A program made the translations under genes and the position numbers. Shown one piece after another: positions 37,110 to 48,479 of a stretch of DNA of 64,000 nucleotides (position 1 is its first letter; every line of letters begins with the position of its first letter). Source of the DNA: Papilionanthe hookeriana x Papilionanthe teres (lineage: Eukaryota > Streptophyta > Magnoliopsida > Asparagales > Orchidaceae); the NCBI GenBank assembly GCA_022702705.1, contig CM040421.1:54047740-54111739 (forward strand), in the 5' to 3' direction. The notes under the pieces were generated by a model, which saw nothing but the letters and a program-made list of their open reading frames with translations, was not told where the DNA came from and searched no databases.

Positions 37110-37225
37110 GCGCCGACGGCGCGCTCGACGCCGCCGACGGCAGGTTTTTCCCGAGAGCCCTGGAATTAATTGCACAAGGCTCACCGACGACGCCTTCGAG
37201 GCCGCCGACAGCGGGATCGGCGAGT
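37110..37225. repeat. GC box 1 (gccgacggcg repeats)
   Basis: An island of CpG-rich sequence in AT-rich DNA: gcgccgacggcgcgctcgac, gccgccgacggcagg, then a second weaker round (caccgacgacgccttcgagg). The same layout, two rounds separated by a cccgagag..tggaattaa spacer, occurs at 38911, 42150 and 43722. Confidence 0.85.
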
Positions 37226-37330
37226 GGGCAGTTTTTCGAGTTCGAAATGGCGGATTTTGGCGGGTTTTAGCGAATTCATCCCTTATAAACTCCCATGGAC
37301 GGTTCCTAAACACTTTAAAACCCAAAAACG

Positions 37331-38420
37331 AATGGAAACAACTTTCATTTCCTCTCTAATGGTCTCCAATTCAGTAGATTACCCTAGATTTCATGTTTAC
37401 AACCGGAGAAAGTTCGTCAGTGCCGAGGCGCAGCGACTTTTCAACAAGGTGATGTCCAAGAGAAGGCTTATTAGGCAAAGAGGATTCATCAATCGAGGAT
37501 TATGCAATTCTTCGTCACCAATTGAAGAAATGATTATGCGACGAAGATGGAAAGTGTTTTGTTATACTACTGCCGCAATAGTCGTTCCAGTGGTTAAGTA
37601 ATTCTACTCCAATTTACATGGAATCAACCAAGGAAGAGTCTATGTGCGAGGTAGGTGGATAACATTCAATTCTAGAAGAATTAATGAGTTATATATGCTT
37701 GAGAATATTCTTGTCTGCCATTATTCAAATTTTGTGCCGACAAGAGACAATATGAATGAAATATACCAGTATTTGACAGACGAAACTGATGACTGGGAAG
37801 TTAGAGAAAACGGGTACGTTAATTTTTCTGCAACACTTTTAAATCCCGTTTCAAAGAATTGACACTTTTTCATTTATGCAAAGTTGTTGCCGATGATGAA
37901 AATCTGCAAAGTCACGAAAGAAAGTGCAATTTTGAACTACTGCATTCAAATGGGATGGCCCATTGATATTGGATCAATAATTGTGAAGTCTTTGTTTGAC
38001 CCGATCGTTCAAGGATCATCTCAAGGGCTTGTACATCCTTCCACAATATTTTCAATATGCAGTTTGTTTCAAGTTTCGTACGAGATTTGGGAGAAAATTC
38101 TGTTACCCTAGAAACCTTTAAACCCAACTCGTATGTTCCCAGCCAATGATGAAGAGAATAACACTGGCGTGATCATGGATCAAGCATCTCAGAATTTTGT
38201 TCCTATTCAACCACTAGTAGCGGACAAGACACCGATGATCTTACATCGAATCAAGAATCTGGAGAAGCAGGTACAAAATTTGATGAGTATAGTTAACAAT
38301 ATGTCTGATTTCTTTGATCATATTGATTGGAGAATGAAGGACCATTTTGATCATACTGGGCAATTTGAAGCGAGTCTGATACGCTTGATGAAGAAGATGG
38401 GTTGGATTGTTGAAGATTAA
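37331..38420 (+). pseudogene. Athila env-position ORF (plant transposon protein family), copy 1
   Basis: Frames at 37331-37600, 37644-37862, 37884-38111 and 38133-38420 together follow the layout of the intact copy at 39386: FVSAEAQRLFNKVMSKR, then MIMRRRWKVFCYTTAAIVVPVVK, RGRWITFNSRRINELYML, AILNYCIQMGWPIDIGSIIV and a terminal coiled-coil-like part (IKNLEKQVQNLMSIVNNMSD). This matches the family annotated as putative plant transposon protein (Transposase_32) found in Athila elements. Its function is unknown. Three frame breaks and stops make it dead. Confidence 0.7.
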
Positions 38421-38910
38421 ACTGAAGAATTTCCATTCAGACCTTTTTATAACTTGTTTTTCCATGTGCAAGCAATGGGTGATATCAGAGGAGAAACCAA
38501 TACAGATTCTGAAGAGTAGTAGAATTAATTTGCTTATTTTATTATGTTGTATTTGATTTGAACTTTTTTTATTGTGTTTGCTTTCATAGTTTGCTTTTTA
38601 ATCTCAGTATAGATGAGATAATGATTGAAATGTTTGTTCTCAGCGTTTTGAGTGTTGTGGTTTGGATTGCAACACAGATTAAATGGATTTAGGTTGAGAA
38701 AATACCTGTTTATGAGTGTTATGTATTGTGTGTTGTAGACACTTGGATTCAATATATAAATGTGAAGTTTTGTTGTGTGTATGTTAATTTGTGTTAATAC
38801 ATTACTTAAGCGCTTAAAATATATGATTATAAGGATCGAACGGATGACGAGGATGCTTAAAATTGATCGAAATCACAAGAATTTGAAAATTGATCAATTT
38901 TTTAGAATCT

Positions 38911-39020
38911 CGCCGACGGCGCGCTTGAGGCCGCCGACGACGCGATTTTCTCGAGAAGAATGGAATTTTATTCAATAGAGCCCGCCGACGGCGCGCTCGA
39001 GACCGCCGACGACGAGATCA
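38911..39020. repeat. GC box 2
   Basis: cgccgacggcgcgcttgagg, then, after a tctcgagaagaatggaattt spacer, cgccgacggcgcgctcgaga. It sits about 360 bases upstream of the second env-position ORF, as GC box 1 does for the first. Confidence 0.85.
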
Positions 39021-39385
39021 AGAAAAATTACCTATTTACTGCGATTTTGACCGGTCAAATGCCATTACTCATCGTCTTCTTCGCCATTTTACCCAAAAAA
39101 TCGACCTAGGGCTTGATAAATCTCGGATTTGGAGCAATTTCAACAAATTCTAACACTGGATTTCATCTTCCCTTGGTAAGAGCTTCACTCCTATGTAAAA
39201 ATTTTTGATTTCCACCATGAATTTTTTTCCACGTTAAGAAATTTTGGGAAATTTGAAAATGTGGAGAAAAGACTTGGAAGGAATTCATGGAACTTGATTT
39301 AGATTGGTTTAAACCCCATTTAGAAGCCATTGTATTATTATTTTGAAATTTAGTTTAGATTTTTGTGATTTTTATATATAAAAAA

Positions 39386-40267
39386 ATGGCTCCACGACAA
39401 AAGAGAAGACTCAAACATGACGAGACTCGATTCATAAATGCGAAAGCACAAGCGAGGTATACTTCACTCTTTCAAAGTAAGAAGTGCATCCAAGATCGAG
39501 TTTTCAAAAATTCTGGAAGAGAAGTGGAACGAGTTATCAAAGAGAGAGGATGGGAGAACTTTTGCTACACAACCAACAGAGCTGCTATCGAAGTTGTGAG
39601 GGAGTTCTACTCCAATCTTACTCAACTCCAGGATGAAGCAGTCCAAGTAAGAGGATTCTCTGTTGACTTTAATTCTAATCGTATTAACACTTTTTACGAG
39701 CTTCACGACTATTTTTCTAGCGAGTATGAAACATTTGGAACAATGGAGGATCCGTTGAACAATGTTATTGACTTTCTCACTGATGGGAAAGGAGTTTGGA
39801 AAATTAAAAATCGTGAACGGATTAACTTTCCATTGTCCATGATGAATGCCACTGCTAAGGTATGGCATTATTTCATTTGTTCGACTCTGCTACCCACCTA
39901 CCATCATAGTGAAGTCTCGAGAGATAGAGCGGTTCTGAATTTCTATATTCAGAACAACAGAAGCATTAATGCGGGGAGAATAATCTACAAAAACATTATG
40001 GCCACTACAAAGAGTGAGACAAGTGAATATTTAGGGCATCCTGGCCTCATTTATGCACATTGTCAATTATCTGGAGTTGAAGCGAGAGATGATGAGGAAA
40101 GGGTGTATCCGATGAAACACATTAGTAAAGCGAATATAAAGACTTATGAATCCCATGAGGAATGGAGAACAGGGAGTAGGAGCAAGGCACCTTCTACTAG
40201 TAGAGACATTTCTTCTACTAGCTATGACCCTCATGCCTCTAGTCCCCTACCTTATATGATCCGATGA
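39386..40267 (+). CDS. Athila env-position ORF (plant transposon protein family), copy 2
   Basis: A 293-codon open frame from the ATG at 39386 (MAPRQKRRLKHDETRF). I prefer this start to one seven codons upstream because it begins with the basic stretch typical of the family and directly follows a tatatataaaaaa run. It contains RFINAKAQARYTSLF, GREVERVIKERGWENFCYTT, REFYSNL, VRGFSVDFNSNRINTFYEL, AKVWHYFICSTLLPTYHHS, RAVLNFYIQNNRSINAGRII and HPGLIYAHCQLSGVEARDDE. The order and spacing fit the putative plant transposon protein family (Transposase_32) of Athila retrotransposons. No signal peptide or membrane span is seen in this copy, so a true envelope role is not supported. The last 60 residues are Ser/Thr-rich. 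It is the only long intact ORF of the element, while pol is broken. Confidence 0.75.
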   Translation: MAPRQKRRLKHDETRFINAKAQARYTSLFQSKKCIQDRVFKNSGREVERVIKERGWENFCYTTNRAAIEVVREFYSNLTQLQDEAVQVRGFSVDFNSNRINTFYELHDYFSSEYETFGTMEDPLNNVIDFLTDGKGVWKIKNRERINFPLSMMNATAKVWHYFICSTLLPTYHHSEVSRDRAVLNFYIQNNRSINAGRIIYKNIMATTKSETSEYLGHPGLIYAHCQLSGVEARDDEERVYPMKHISKANIKTYESHEEWRTGSRSKAPSTSRDISSTSYDPHASSPLPYMIR

Positions 40268-40488
40268 ATGCCATGACCCTGCAGAGGAAAAATTTTGAGC
40301 AGTTGGATGGAAAATTAGAAAGAATTGATCACAGGATTGAAGGGTTAGAGAGAAGACACAATCATGATAGTGAGTATCTTCAGAGGCACTCTAATTTTGA
40401 GATGTCATATTATGATGCTCAGGCCAGATACTACAGAGGAGAGCCTTATGTAATTTTTCCAGAATGCCCCCGGTATACTCAGTATTAG
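40264..40488 (+). CDS. Downstream coiled-coil segment of the env-position ORF
   Basis: It overlaps the previous stop by four bases (atga). It encodes MNAMTLQRKNFEQLDGKLER, then IDHRIEGLERRHNHDSEYLQ and a Tyr-rich tail. Heptad-like Leu/Ile spacing suggests a coiled coil, like the last part of copy 1 (38133-38420). It is most simply the C-terminus of the same protein, separated by a frameshift or read by overlap re-initiation. Confidence 0.55.
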   Translation: MNAMTLQRKNFEQLDGKLERIDHRIEGLERRHNHDSEYLQRHSNFEMSYYDAQARYYRGEPYVIFPECPRYTQY

Positions 40489-41962
40489 CCCAATCCTTCT
40501 GCTGACCAGGGTGATGAGGACGTTGTATGGGATTTTGATTGATCTTTGTGATAGTGATGTGATGTATTTGTTTGTTTTAGTTTTGTTGTTGTACTTTGAT
40601 TTTTATTGTATTATGTGGACTATGCTTGTTTCTGGGATATGTGTTTGGTTTGACAGTTTGCATTTTCATTTCTGGATATTTGTGATATTTGTGATGGTAA
40701 TTGTAACTGTGAACTTTTTACTTTAAAATAGTAAAATGTTTGTTTTGTGTTGTGAAATGCATATGTCATGTGTAGTGTAGTTAGTTTACTATTGTTTAAT
40801 GTTTAGTTTTATATACTTGTTTTAAAATTTCATTACCCCAACAAATTTTCTAAACTGTTATGTGTGTAGAAAGGTTTTTAAATATTACAGGTCAGTTGAA
40901 GTTAAAAATTTTGAGAAGAACCTGCAAATTTCAAAAAGATAAAAATGCCTAAAATGCAAAGGTATTAATTTTATATTTAGAATTTTTCTTTCTACCCTGT
41001 ATTATTTATATTAAAGAAAAACTTTAAGTTTGGGGGAGGGAAGAAAAATCTTAACTATTATATGTTCTCAGATAAGATATTTTCAAAAAAATTATTATAT
41101 GATTTTTGTGATAAAATTTAATTCAGTTAACTATGTTTAGATTTTATCTAAATATTATAGAAAATTCAAGGAAATATTTTTAGTAATGAAAATTAATTTT
41201 GTAGGTTAAGATATTTAGTATAAAAGGATAAGACTATAGTTAACTATTTAAAGTAAAAAAAACTAAATTTTTGAAATATTAAGAATCTTAGGAATTTAGT
41301 TGAGAAAGAAAAGATTGGGATTCAATAATGTAAAAACTATGAAGTACATATAAGGTAAATAATGTTTAAAAGTTTCAGATTTAGGAAAAGAAGAGTGAAG
41401 TTCAAAATCATTAACAGGCTATCCAGATATAGTAATCCTCAGTAAAAAGAAAAAGAAAAGGATTGAAAAACAATCCCTGAAAAGAAAAAGAAGAAAAAAA
41501 ATATAGGATTGAAAAACAATCCAAAAGAAAAAAAAAGAAAAGAAAAAGTAAGTGAGGAGAAGCTTGAGGAGATGCCTTATCAAAAATTGGCTTCACTTGG
41601 ATTAACCTAAAGGGAAAAACTAAAAAGCATTTATGAACTTATATTTATGACTAGTTTCTTACTTGTAGTTTCCTCATGAAGTTCCTATCTTCTGAATATT
41701 CTAAGTGAATTGATATTGCAACATATAGTCATTCTTGAAATGAATAGAAGACTAGAACTCTTAGACTTGATGACTAGATAACTTTATATTTGCAGAGTTA
41801 ATCTAATTACTTGAAAATCTTTCTAAGAATTTTTGCTATAATATTTATTTAAATCAAAATTACAGTATTCTTTGAATTAAAACTTTACCACAATAAATCA
41901 TAAATTTTATGTAGTACTAAAGATTACTTGAGGACAAGTAATAGTTAAAGTTTGGGTGATTT
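40489..41962 (+). other. Athila 3' untranslated region with two polypurine tracts
   Basis: AT-rich noncoding region. Two purine-rich strings stand out: aagtttgggggagggaagaa at 41028-41047 and aaagtttgggtgatt at 41947-41961, the latter ending directly at the LTR. A ggacaagtaatagtt string precedes the second, as in other Athila elements. A run of about 100 bases rich in aaaagaaaaag lies at 41440-41550. Confidence 0.6.
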
Positions 41963-43626
41963 TGACCCAGGGAAAAAAGGTTAAGATTTTCATGCCTATT
42001 TTATACTGATTTTGATGATATTGCACTTTAAAGAAGGGTATTTTTGGTGTTTTTCTGCAGGTATAAATATTTAAGGACAAAGGAGAGAAAATATGCAAAA
42101 AGTAGCGAATTTGGAGCAAAAAGAGCTAAAATATGTAAATTTGACCTAGGGCGCCGACGGCGAGGTCGATGGCTCCCACGGCGTGATTTTCCTGAGAGTT
42201 CAGAATTAATTGCAAGGGAGGCCGCCGATGACGATGTCAGTTTAAAGCACTGTTTTTAGAAGGCTGCCGACGGCGGGATCAGCGGTTCTTTCACAATATA
42301 CGTCGAATCTGGATGATTTTCAAAGGGATGCCTGGAAAACCTTTGAGACTCTTCAACAACTTTAAAAAGAACCGTTTTAGGCCAAAAAAATTGTCCTTTT
42401 GGAGTCTTCTAAAAGTCACTAAGAGTCTGTAAAAAGTACTATTAGAGATTTCTAATAGTTACTTAGTGTCCTATAGAGAGTCTACTAATATCCATTGTTA
42501 TTAGTAAGTGTTAAATAGTGAGTTCAAATAAAGATTGTGAGGAATTCTTCAAAGGATAGTAAGAGTGGAAGGGAAGTGAGAGATCTCTTCTGCATTGCCA
42601 TTTTGAAGGAGAATTACGTATCTTGTAAAGAAGGAAGAGATTCAGAGGAACTTCAAGGAGTTTACTTGGGGAGGAATTTAAGATTAGTTGTGTTTATTTA
42701 CTTTAGTTTGTAGTACTTTACTTTTATATATGAAATCCAAATTTTATTGCATCATCTCCATGAATTTTGAGTAGTTGTTCTATCTTTCTCCTTGTTTTGA
42801 TATTTTTTTGATATGATAATTAGAATTAATGTGCCATAAAAGATTTAAATAAGTTGTGATAATCTTTAACTTAGATCTTAATTTACTTTCAATTTGGCCA
42901 ATTGAATAGTTAAAATCTGTTGAGTTTAACAACTATAATAAAGATTACATCCGATATTCAGGGAGATCAAAATCCGTGGAAGCAGGGTGCAAATAAATAG
43001 GGAAATAATATTAATCGGGCGTAGAATTGGAGATTTTAGAGTGACAGGCTAAAATCCTCTATTTAGTCATATCGTTTGGGTGCTGAAGTGTAGATTGTTA
43101 ACCTCAGGCGAGGGGAACGTGGGAGCTCCGAAGTGAGAGCCGGTATCCTCCCAGCCTAGCCACATATTCAATAACCAAGCATAGGATTAGTCAATGTTCT
43201 TTATGCCTGGACTAAAGGGTAAAGAATAGGTATGCTCCTATTTGGCACAACACCATTTTAAAATTAATTCTAATTATCTATTCACTTAAATATCTTAACA
43301 AAGGAGAAAGATTCTTGCTTATATATTTGAACTTGACTTTAGTAGTATTAGTTAATTGTTAGTAGATCTAGTTCTATTTAAATTTCATATTATTGTCGAT
43401 TGCGTATTAGTGACAGATAGGCAATTTCGATTTAGTTGTAATTTTGAATTGATTTCTATAATCCTAGTCTGTAGCCTCCAAAATATTCCCTGTTGGATCG
43501 ATATCCACGACTCCACTAGAGCCCTGTATTACTTGAGCGATACGTATACTTGCATTTAAGGTAACTCTGCGATTAAAAGATTATAATATATAATTGTTAC
43601 TAAAATTAAAATTACACTCCAAGTCA
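41963..43626 (+). mobile_element. Athila LTR 1 (about 1.66 kb)
   Basis: It starts tgacccagggaaaa after the polypurine tract and ends caagtca before a degenerate primer site. Internal landmarks: GC box (42150-42285), tatatatgaaatcc TATA-like string (42726), gggcgtagaattggagattt (43018), gttggatcgatatccacgac (43491) and the terminal attacttgagcgatacgtat. Landmarks match LTR 2 and the older fragment at 8690-9770. Confidence 0.75.
42150..42285. repeat. GC box 3 (in LTR 1)
   Basis: gcgccgacggcgaggtcgat, a gagagttcagaattaattgc spacer, then gccgccgatgacgatg and gccgacggcgggatcagcgg. Layout as in GC boxes 1 and 2, placed in U3. Confidence 0.8.
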
Positions 43627-43632
43627 TGTTTT

Positions 43633-43650
43633 TGGGGCTATTGCTGAGGA
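43633..43650 (+). other. Degenerate Athila-type primer-binding site
   Basis: tggggctattgctgagga, preceded by gttttt. This is the Athila-type primer site changed mainly by C-to-T and G-to-A transitions, as expected after CpG methylation decay. It directly follows the end of LTR 1, so LTR 1 also serves as a 5' LTR of a second, mostly deleted, unit. Confidence 0.55.
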
Positions 43651-43721
43651 TTTAGATCTTCTAGTAGTGGTGTTGAATTCTTATATTTTTAAAGTATATG
43701 CAAAATCATGGGTTCAAGTCA

Positions 43722-45179
43722 GGCGCCGACGGCGAGGTCGATGGCCCCGACGGCGTGTTTTTCCCGAGAGTTCAGAATATATTAAAAGGGAGCCTGCCAA
43801 CGGCGAGATCAATGCCGCCGACAGCGGGACTTATTCAGAAGGGGTCCAAGGCTAAGTATTATAGAAGGCCACCAACGGCGAGCTCGAGGCCACCGACGGT
43901 GGGATCGACGAATCTTTCATGAGGTACATTGAATGTGGACGATTTTTGAAGGGATGCTTAGAAAACTCTTGGAGACTCTTCATTTACTTTAAAAGGAACA
44001 ATTTGGTGCCGAAAGAAGGGTCCACTAGCGTCCAATTGTTTCCATTAGCGTCCATTTGTATTTACCACATGTCATTCTAATCCATTAGAGAGTCAAGTGT
44101 GTGAGTCTAGTGAGTCCATATAGAGTTCTAGAGTGTTAGTCAGTGAGTTCAAATAGTGAAATTTGTGAGGAATTCTTCGAGAGATTGTAAGAGTGGAAGG
44201 GAAGTGAGAGATCTCTTCTTCATTGCCGTTTCGAAGGAGAATTCTGCGTACTGTAAAGAAAGGATGAGATTCAGAGGAACTTCAAGAAGTTTGCTTGGGG
44301 AGAAATTTAAGGTAAGTTGTGTTTATTTATTTTAGTCTGTAGAACATTGTTTTTATATATCAAATCCAAGTTTTATCGTATCCTCTCCATGAAATATGAG
44401 TAGTTTTTCTGTCTTTCTCCTTGTTTTGATATTTTTGTGAAATGATAAATTGAATTAGTGTGCAAAGAAAAGTTTTTAAGAAGTTGTGATAATCTTTTAC
44501 TTAAATCTTAATTTACTTTCAATCTGGCCAATTGATTAGTTAAAATATGTTGAATTTAACAACTATAGTAAACAATACATCTGAGATTCAGGGAGATCAA
44601 AATCCTTGGAAGTATGGTGCAAATAAATAGGGAAATAATATTTATCGGGCGAAGAACTGGAGATTTTAGAGTGACAGGTTAAAATCCTCAATTCGGTCCT
44701 ATCGTTCTGGTGTTGAAGTGTAGATTGTTAGACCTCATGCGAGAGGAACGTAGGAGCTCCGAAGTGAGAGCTGGTATCCTCCCAGCCTAGCAGCAAATTC
44801 AACAACCAAGCATAGGATTAGTCAATGTTCTTTATGTCTGGACCAAAGGGTAAAGAATAGATATGCTCCTATTTGGCACAACATCATTTTAAACTAATTC
44901 AAATTATCCATTCACTTAAATTTCTTAACAAAGGAGAAAGATTCTTCCTTAAATATTTGAACTTCGCTTTATTAGTAGAATTATTTATCGGTTAGTAGAA
45001 CTAGTTTATTTAAAACTGCATATTATTGTCGATTACATATTTGTGACAGATAGGCAATTTCAATTTACAAGTTGTGATTTTGAATTGGGTTCTATAATCC
45101 TAGTTCGTAGCCTCTAAAATATTCCCTATGGGATCGATATCGATGACTCCACTAGAGCCATGTATTACTTGAGCGATGA
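43722..45179 (+). mobile_element. Athila LTR 2, partial, with GC box 4
   Basis: Direct repeat of LTR 1: GC box at 43722-43915, tatatatcaaatcc TATA-like string at 44354, gggcgaagaactggagattt at 44647 and the ttacttgagcgatga end at 45165-45179. The U3 start is missing: only about 70 bases separate it from the primer site. The last roughly 60 bases are cut off by the Tat LTR that begins at 45180. Confidence 0.75.
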
Positions 45180-45382
45180 TGTTGACCTCATTTTTAGTGA
45201 GGTCTTTTTTTTTCCTCTTAGTGCTTAGGATCTAGCCATAGGACTTCTCCTTGACTATCCTAGAAGACTAGAGATGGAAACCACCATTTAGAAATTCAAA
45301 CCAAATCTTGATTCTCTTTGGAATCCTACATGGATGTTCATTAACCTCCAAATCACTTGGAAGGTTAGGAACAATGTGCAGG
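45180..45382 (+). mobile_element. First 203 bases of a plus-strand Tat LTR
   Basis: tgttgacctcatttttagtg and the tctagccataggacttctcc block match the LTR starts at 799 (plus), 16050 (minus) and 52889 (minus). It stops at 45382, where the minus-strand LTR ends, as expected if the large element inserted into this LTR. The terminal hairpin gacctcatttttagtgaggtc is kept. Confidence 0.65.
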
Positions 45383-47477
45383 TGTCGGCATATTTTTAGG
45401 TTATGTGTTTTATTTTGAAAAGGGGGTCGCCTACGTAAATTATCGGCGAATTTTAATTTAATTTAAATAAATAATTTGAAAAGTAGTATTTGATTTTGAA
45501 AATAATTTTAAATTTGAAAATTTTAAGATATGAAATCAAGCTGATCTCACATCCAGAATAGTTTATATAAACGAGCACCACATCACGAAACCATGTATCT
45601 ATCCCGAAGAATAGACACATTGTTTGATGATGGGGCTCGATTAAATAAACTAGAAGATTTATGACATCCGTTTGGTCTGCGAACCAATTTTATAAGCCGA
45701 CAAGTTCCACTGTTTAATATGAAAACATTAAACGGGGTTTATATTACCCAGGTTCTTAAAGTTTCCTATAAGGGCGAGCCCTATAGTTAATTACATCTTA
45801 AGTGACGGAAATCACCTAAGAAAACTCTCGATAATAATCGGTAGTTACGCTCTCAAGAATTTGAAAGTTTAAGTTTTCGAGGATTGAATTTTTGAATTTC
45901 AATAGGGAATGGATCAAATTTGGAACATTTTATTTTAGGAGGCCAAAGGAAGAAGGGTAGGAGAAATCACAGATCCGAAGCGAACTTTGGTAATTTCCCG
46001 ACTATCCTATTGTTTGGCTTGAATTTAGGAAGGTCATAATGTTTATTTAGTATTTTGATCTCGCCGATTTTAATTAGTTAGGACTTATATTCGTATGATA
46101 AAGTCATACAAATAGCCTCGAAGATGTGAGGGTTTATATCGTATCGGACGACTACCTCAGAAATCCTAAGACCGGTTAGGGCTTAATTTACATGATATGA
46201 TCATGCAAATGCCTAACGAAGAGTTGAGGATTTATGTTGCCTAAGCAAACTACCTCGAAGTCCTATGGCTTGGTTATTTAATTCTAAGAAAGTTTTGCTT
46301 GATGTAGATTTCGGTTTGCTTGACGACGATGGCCGTCTTGCCCACCATGCTCCGAGCTCCTTGTTGTTGCGAGAGGTTTAGTTTTAGAAGTCATAAATCA
46401 GGAGATGAGAGAAGTGTTTGGTTTTAGAGAAAGTCTTTATTTCCATGTGTTTTTTATGTTTTAATTAAAACAAATCTTAAAGTTGATTAAACAGAACCGA
46501 TTAAGATCCCACGGTTCCGTCATTTTCATCGAATTCACTTAGTCCAGATGAATTTGCTAAACTCAACTAAATGAGTTCCGCACTTTCATTTAGACCGTGG
46601 GAAATCCCGTTAGCAACACGTGGGTTACATCATCAGAGGTATTCCCGATCATTCAATGAGACATTTTAATTTAGTTGTATTTGTAATTTTGTTGTTACGT
46701 TTGTGATTAAATTTTGAGTTGTTTTATATTTTGAATGTTGTGGCGGTGAATTTTATCTTGTAGTGTCTTTTAATTTAGTTATGGGTTCCAGTTTTGGTTT
46801 ACATCCTAAAGGTGTAGGTTTTCATGCAACTTGTTGTTTATCATGCAAGAAAGGTAAAGTGCGACGCGATTAAATAAATTGCAGTAAAGTAAATCGCAAT
46901 AAAATAAAAGCGTACCTGGAGGGTCTTCCCGTCATCCCAAGCTGCACTTAAAACATCGTTAGAATATTTAAACATTTAAAGTAAGTTCCTAGGTAAAGCT
47001 AAGGGAAGGGTTATGGTTTTCTACCAAGTTCCTAATCCTATAGCTAGTCATCTCCTATGACGTCTAGGTTCTTGTGTTTTAGTTTGAGGACGATTTTCTT
47101 CATCGAAGAACAACTAAGTCAAATTGTTCTTATAAATATCCTATCATATTGAGGAAGTGCTTAAGACGAATCTTAAACATCTTTTCAATATTTCTAGGAT
47201 TGTTTTAAGTCCGAATGGATTTAATTATACAAATGAATTAATCGTCCGAGAGTTTAAGTTTTGTTGTCTTGCTCGGTGAACTAGGACATTTGAATATCCT
47301 ATAAGTGAAGTGTCATTTCACTTAACGCTCCAGTTTAGGAGTTATCTTAGTAAGAGCTCTGAAGAGCAAAATGATATTTAATGATTTGTGATTAAATTTA
47401 AGTTCAAATTAATGATTTAAGTTTGGAATAGTGTTCGAGTTATTTTAGATTTATTTTTGAATTCTTCATGTCTTAGG

Positions 47478-47880
47478 TAATGTTATTTTTAGTTCAATTT
47501 AATTTAATTTAACTTAATTTAATTTAATATGGTTTAATTTAATTTAATTTAACTTAAGTTAATTTAATATAATATGGTTTAACTTAATTTAATTTAATTT
47601 GATTTAATTTAATTTAATTTAGTTTTAATTTAATTTAATTTGATTTAATTTAATTTAATTTAATTTAATTTAATATAATATAATTTAATTTAATTTAATA
47701 TAATATAATATAATATAATATAATATAATATAATTTAATCTAATCTAATCTAATTTAATTTAATTTAATTTAATTTAATTTAATTTAATTTAATTTAATT
47801 TAATATAATTTAATTTAATTTAATTTAATTTAATTTAATTTAATTTAATTTAGTTTAATTTATTTTAATTTAAATCTTAA
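47478..47880. repeat. (AATTT)n pentanucleotide array
   Basis: About 400 bases of aattt / aatat / aatct pentamers with few interruptions, inside the 3' LTR. The other two LTR copies lack it, so it expanded after they diverged or was lost there. Confidence 0.95.
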
Positions 47881-48479
47881 TTTTTAATTTAATTTTTAAT
47901 TTTAAAGGAATTTGTTTTAAATAATTTAACTTTAATTTAATTTAATGATTAAGTCTTTTAGCATTTTAAATCTTAAACTTGGATTATCATTTTAATTAGG
48001 AATTAAATATTATTGGGATGATTAATTTAGGGATTTTTAAATTAAAGAACAAATCTCCTCCTAATAATATCCCTATTTTAATAATTCCAATTTTATTATT
48101 CTTCCAAATTTAACTAATTATTTAATTAAGGTTTATTTCAATTATTTTAAATTGTTTAGTAGGTTTCTACCCTTTAATTATCTAAATTTCAATCATCCAA
48201 ATCAGATTAAAATCAAATATTTTACTTATTAATTTTATTAAGCCTAAAGTTTTAATTAAGGGTTAAAATTTTAATTACCATTTTGCCCTTCGAGCTTAAT
48301 AATTTCATAACTCACTAAATTGAGCTCAAATGAATTTGAAATTTTTATGTGACTTCACTCATATGTCGATAAAGACATTAGAGGAGAAAATGTGATTTTT
48401 ACGTATTTAATTTATTTATATAATTATTTTTGATGGAAAATAAGGATTTCCAAGGAAAATTCAATAATATGACCAAGGG

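Larger units (their letters stand above)
34845..43626 (+). mobile_element. Athila-type Ty3/gypsy element, 5' truncated
   Basis: Order: partial reverse transcriptase, RNase H, integrase, a conserved noncoding block, two copies of the Athila-type ORF in the env position, polypurine tracts, and an LTR (41963-43626). Gag, protease and the front of the reverse transcriptase are absent; homology starts abruptly at GIVLGHKIS near 34845, next to the Harbinger remnant. All pol parts have stops. The LTR is followed by a degenerate Athila-like primer site, so this is not a simple truncated copy. Confidence 0.8.

Noticed and set aside
36930..37325. Minus-strand 131-codon ORF and the plus-strand frame across GC box 1
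   Set aside because: Opened by GC-rich repeats and not shared with box 2 or the LTR boxes in frame.
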